Assembly (NCBI RefSeq): GCF_014650915.1
Contig: NZ_BMVW01000003.1
Coordinates: 347,384 to 411,383 of the forward strand
DNA length: 64,000 nucleotides
Reading direction: 5' to 3'
DNA from: Streptomyces poonensis
GTDB taxonomy: Bacteria; Actinomycetota; Actinomycetes; Streptomycetales; Streptomycetaceae
The notes under the pieces are model-generated. The model had not been told where the DNA came from and searched no databases. It saw only the letters and a program-made list of their open reading frames with translations. Positions 61,345 through 64,000 of the stretch are shown one piece after another. Positions within the stretch are counted from its first letter, which is position 1; every line of letters begins with the position of its first letter. The position numbers were made by a program, and so were the translations under genes.

Positions 61345-62324
61345 GTGACGCTCACCTTCCTGGCGAACCTGCGGGCGGCCGGAGCGAGGGCGGCGGTGAG
61401 AAGGGCCGTGACGGGTGCGCCCGCGCGAGCGGTGAGGGCGGCCTGGAGGGGGATCATCGCGCGGATGCCGGCGCCGACGGCGCGCTGGGTGAGCGGGGGT
61501 GAGGGGTTCAGGGCGGCGTGGGCGTACGGACGGGCGGTGGTGACGGCGTATGTGGCGGTGACTGCGGCGGTCAGCGCGGTGGTGAGGGTGGTGGTGTGCG
61601 CTGTCGTCGAGCTGTTCGGGTTGCTCTTGCCCAGGCGGCTCCCGTCAGGCTCCCTTCTTGCCATGAGCCCTCGCGTCAGCCCCCAGGACAGTGCGGCTGT
61701 GGTGAGCAGCCCGCCCAGAGGGGCCGCGGACGAGCCGCCCTGCGTCTCCCGGCGGGAGACGGTGGTGACCGCGAGCGTGTGGGTACCGAGGGCCAGGGCG
61801 GAGCCGAGGGCCGGGCGGGCGGTGCCCGTGGTGGCGGCCGCTCCGAGGAGAAGGTCGAGCCCGCGAGCCGCGGCCATGGCCAGAGGGCCCGCGGGCGTGT
61901 GCTTCAGGGCGAGGTCGTACGACCAGACCGTGGCGGCGAGAGGTACGGCGAGCGTCAGGGCGGGGCGGCCCTCGCGGGCGGCCAGGGCCAGGCCCGCGGC
62001 CGTGAGGGCGCCTGCCGCGGCGAGTGCCGAGGCAGGGCGTACGCGGCCGGAGGGGAGAGGTCGGTGCGGGCGGTCCTGGGCGTCCTCGGTGCGGTCGGCC
62101 CAGTCGTTGAGGGCCATACCCGCCTCGTACAGGCACAAGGAGGAGCCGATGGCGAGCAGGGTGCGCCCGTTCGGCCGGGCGCCCGCCGCCGCGGCGCCCG
62201 CGAGAGCGTCGCCGGGGACGGTGAACAGGGCGGGCAGGCGCAGCAGTTCGGACCAGGCCCTCGGGTCCGGCCACCACCGTTGCTGCGGTCCCGTGCCGTC
62301 GGACAGCCGGCCCGGCAACGTCAT
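61341..62324 (-). CDS. eboC: UbiA-superfamily prenyltransferase (EboC-like)
   Basis: 327 residues, strongly hydrophobic with about eight membrane spans. The polyprenyl-diphosphate site is ALNDWADRTEDAQDRPHRPLPSGR (Asn-Asp-x-x-Asp), and the second conserved loop lies around WSYDLALKHTPAG. EboC proteins are UbiA-type transferases placed in ebo clusters; this one is next to an inositol-phosphate-synthase homologue, suggesting prenylation of a cyclitol-type acceptor at the membrane, which is inference. It overlaps both neighbours by four bases. Confidence 0.83.
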   Translation of the reverse strand: MTLPGRLSDGTGPQQRWWPDPRAWSELLRLPALFTVPGDALAGAAAAGARPNGRTLLAIGSSLCLYEAGMALNDWADRTEDAQDRPHRPLPSGRVRPASALAAAGALTAAGLALAAREGRPALTLAVPLAATVWSYDLALKHTPAGPLAMAAARGLDLLLGAAATTGTARPALGSALALGTHTLAVTTVSRRETQGGSSAAPLGGLLTTAALSWGLTRGLMARREPDGSRLGKSNPNSSTTAHTTTLTTALTAAVTATYAVTTARPYAHAALNPSPPLTQRAVGAGIRAMIPLQAALTARAGAPVTALLTAALAPAARRFARKVSVT

Positions 62325-63496
62325 CGGGCTCCCTCCGCGTCACCACCGTGGTCGGCAGCGTGTGTGCGCAACCGTTCCGCGAAGCCGGTCAGGACCTCGT
62401 ACTGCGCTCCGAGAGCGGACGGGGCGTCGCCCACGGGGTCCTTGAAGTAGAAGGCCAGCTCGGTGAGGGGGCCCGTCAGGCCGGCCTCGTGGGCGCGGGC
62501 CGTCAGACGGGCCAGGTCGAGGACCAGGGGTGCGGCGAGCGCGGAGTCGCAGCCCTGCCAGGTGGTCTGGAGGGTCATGCGGGTGCCGAGGAAGCCGTCG
62601 AAGGTGATGTGGTCCCAGGCGGTCTTCCAGTCGCCGAGGGCGGGGACGTCGTCGATGTGGGTCTCGCCCTCGGGAGTGGCGCCGAGGGTGTCGGTGAGGA
62701 CGCGTTCCTTGCCCGCGTTCTTCGCCGCGGCGGCAGCCGGGTCGGCCAGGGCCGCGCCGTCGCCCCCACCGAGGAGGTTGGTGCCGGACCAGGCCCGTAC
62801 GGCCAGCGCACGCTGGGCGAACATCGGGCCGAGCACGGACCGCAGCAGGGTCTGGCCCGTCTTGCCGTCGCGGCCCGCGTACGGCAGGCCGGAGGTCGCG
62901 ACGGCGTCGGCGAGGGCGGGATGGTGCAGTCCTGTGGAGGGGGTGAAGTTGACGTACGGGCAGCCCGCGCGGAGCGCTGCCGCCGCGTACAGGGAGCTCG
63001 GAGGGAGGTCGGAGAGGCCGGAGCCCGAAGCCACCGGCTCCGTGGAGGCCACGTTCACCACGACGGTCCGGGCCAGGCCGTGGCGTCCGGTGAAGTCCCG
63101 GATGTCCTCGGCGAAAGCCTCGATCAGTTCCTCGGGGCCGCGGGTGTCGCCCGGGAGGGGGCCGCCCGGCCGGATCTCCCGGTCCGCCGCGGCGAGTTCG
63201 GCGGTGATGGCGGTCGGGAGGCCGTGCGGCAGCACTCCCCCGGCGGCGAGCGCCTCGGCACGCTTGGGGAGGGGGCAGTCGAGGGTGTCGTGACCACCGA
63301 AGACGAGGGACGGCAGCGCGGGCAGACCCGAGCCGGCGAAGGGGGCCGTCTCGGTGACCATGCCCACGGGGGCCCGCAGGCCCGCTGTCACTGCCGCGCA
63401 GCCCGCGACGACGGTCGTGGCGACCGAGCCGCGCGCTCCGATCAGCCACACCCCCACCCTGGGGCGGGAATCGGTAAGGGACACGGACACGGACAT
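62321..63496 (-). CDS. Inositol-3-phosphate synthase family protein
   Basis: 391 residues from ATG 63496 behind AAGGAGG. The NAD site is GVWLIGARGSVATTVVAG; NFTPSTGLHHPAL, GRDGKTGQTLLRSVLGPMF and GTNLLGGGDGAALADP match the myo-inositol-1-phosphate synthase catalytic regions, followed by the dimerisation domain. It is the first gene of the ebo-like operon. Its fusion into this operon, in place of the dehydroquinate-synthase-like EboB of cyanobacteria, suggests that it makes the cyclitol or cyclised sugar phosphate consumed by the following enzymes. A primary inositol synthase for mycothiol or phosphatidylinositol is the alternative. Confidence 0.85.
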   Translation of the reverse strand: MSVSVSLTDSRPRVGVWLIGARGSVATTVVAGCAAVTAGLRAPVGMVTETAPFAGSGLPALPSLVFGGHDTLDCPLPKRAEALAAGGVLPHGLPTAITAELAAADREIRPGGPLPGDTRGPEELIEAFAEDIRDFTGRHGLARTVVVNVASTEPVASGSGLSDLPPSSLYAAAALRAGCPYVNFTPSTGLHHPALADAVATSGLPYAGRDGKTGQTLLRSVLGPMFAQRALAVRAWSGTNLLGGGDGAALADPAAAAAKNAGKERVLTDTLGATPEGETHIDDVPALGDWKTAWDHITFDGFLGTRMTLQTTWQGCDSALAAPLVLDLARLTARAHEAGLTGPLTELAFYFKDPVGDAPSALGAQYEVLTGFAERLRTHAADHGGDAEGAR

Positions 63497-63558
63497 GGGC
63501 AAGCCTCCTTGTTGCTGTGCGGCTTCCTGCGCGGCGCCTGTGCGGGGGCAGGGGAAGA

Positions 63559-63592
63559 CGGCGGGCGGGGGTCCGGCGTCCCCCGCCCGCCG
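63559..63592 (-). terminator. Terminator of the DUF1080-type gene
   Basis: Arms of 13 bases (63559-63571 and 63580-63592; CGGCGGGCGGGGG and complement) with an 8-base loop, a few bases past the stop at 63597. It separates that gene from the ebo-like operon, which must therefore have its own promoter in 63497-63558 or rely on read-through. Confidence 0.7.
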
Positions 63593-63596
63593 CCGT

Positions 63597-64000
63597 TCAG
63601 TTGCCCGGTGCGGAGTCCGCGGTGGCGGAGGTCCGCGTGGGCAGTTCCTTGATCCGGACGTTGCGGAAGGAGACCTCGTCATCGGCACCGTGGTTCTGGA
63701 TGCCGATGTGGCCGTCCTTCAGGCTGCGGGCCGGATCGGTGTTGGTGAAATCGTTGATCTTCACGCCGTTGAGCCAGATGCGGAGGCGTTCGCCCTCGAC
63801 CCGGATCTCGTACGTGTTCCACTCACCCGGCGGGTTCAGCGCATGGTCGCGCTTCTTGATGTCGGCGGACCGGAAGCTGTACACGGAGCCCGTCGTGCGG
63901 TCAGGGGCGTCGGTCGCGTCGATCTGGATCTCGTAGCCGTTGTTCACGGCCGACCACGGGTCGTCGGAGGCCGGGAAGCCCACGAAGACGCCCGAGTTGT
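63597..64000 (-). CDS. DUF1080 / 3-keto-disaccharide hydrolase-type protein, 5' end outside window
   Basis: C-terminal part of a concanavalin-A-like jelly-roll protein. It reads NSGVFVGFP, NNGYEIQIDATDAPDRTTGS, YSFRSADIKKRDHALNPPGE, WNTYEIRVEGERLRIWLNGV, INDFTNTDPARSLKDGHIGI and QNHGADDEVSFRNVRIKEL, diagnostic of the DUF1080 family of glycoside-binding or 3-keto-glycoside hydrolase proteins. The usual start and any signal peptide lie beyond the window. Such proteins are often exported and paired with TIM-barrel isomerases like the one at 54841, so the two may act on the same secreted substrate. Confidence 0.83.
   Translation of the reverse strand, partial: NSGVFVGFPASDDPWSAVNNGYEIQIDATDAPDRTTGSVYSFRSADIKKRDHALNPPGEWNTYEIRVEGERLRIWLNGVKINDFTNTDPARSLKDGHIGIQNHGADDEVSFRNVRIKELPTRTSATADSAPGN

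Overview
The window is high-GC actinomycete DNA, almost certainly from a Streptomyces chromosome. Signs of this are the strong third-position GC bias with long antisense shadow frames, GTG starts and ATGA/GTGA gene overlaps, sugar importers without their own ATPase, Tat and lipoprotein signals typical of the genus, and an oxalate-catabolism gene order familiar from streptomycetes. It falls into two unlike parts separated by a tRNA-Leu(GAG) gene at 43741-43826.

Left of the tRNA (1-43.7 kb) is accessory and visibly decaying. Two homologous serine-recombinase genes lie in direct orientation about 40 kb apart (953-2449 and 41047-42090), and both are dead: the first by a nonsense codon and two frameshifts, the second by nested insertion of an IS630-type and an IS3-type element. 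Between them are small orphan genes, three TetR regulators (two controlling divergent MFS and SDR genes), an ISL3 element, a truncated IS110, an IS5 relic, and gene ghosts: FAD monooxygenase, inositol monophosphatase, TPR protein, EVE-like protein, Rhs toxin and type I-E Cas3.

Within the accessory part, 15.7-26 kb and 29-40.5 kb form an arabinoxylan/pentose-utilisation island. Locus 1 has a LacI regulator, CocE-type esterase, GH51 arabinofuranosidase, ABC importer (two permeases and a lipoprotein) and divergent GH39 beta-xylosidase. Locus 2 has a GntR regulator, a pentonate-type IlvD/Edd dehydratase, an FAH-family dehydratase, GH3 glycosidase, a second ABC importer and a second LacI regulator. 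Together they suggest import of arabinoxylo-oligosaccharides, cytoplasmic hydrolysis to pentoses and non-phosphorylative oxidation towards 2-oxoglutarate semialdehyde. The importer ATPase, the pentose dehydrogenase/lactonase and the semialdehyde dehydrogenase are not in the window. Palindromic operator candidates are visible at most divergent promoters.

Right of the tRNA (44-64 kb) is tidy and core-like. A divergent oxalate module has an aldehyde dehydrogenase and sucD-sucC on the minus strand, and oxc, frc, an ADP-forming acyl-CoA synthetase and an OFA-family antiporter on the plus strand, with one inverted repeat between the two arms. After a terminator comes a minus-strand, tightly overlapping seven-gene ebo-like operon: inositol-phosphate-synthase homologue, UbiA/EboC prenyltransferase, TIM-barrel epimerase, EboA, TatD-like hydrolase, EboE and an alkaline-phosphatase-superfamily enzyme. 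It is flanked by a Tat-exported His-rich TIM-barrel protein and a partial DUF1080-type protein. This operon has the strongest claim to be an under-described biosynthetic/trafficking system here.
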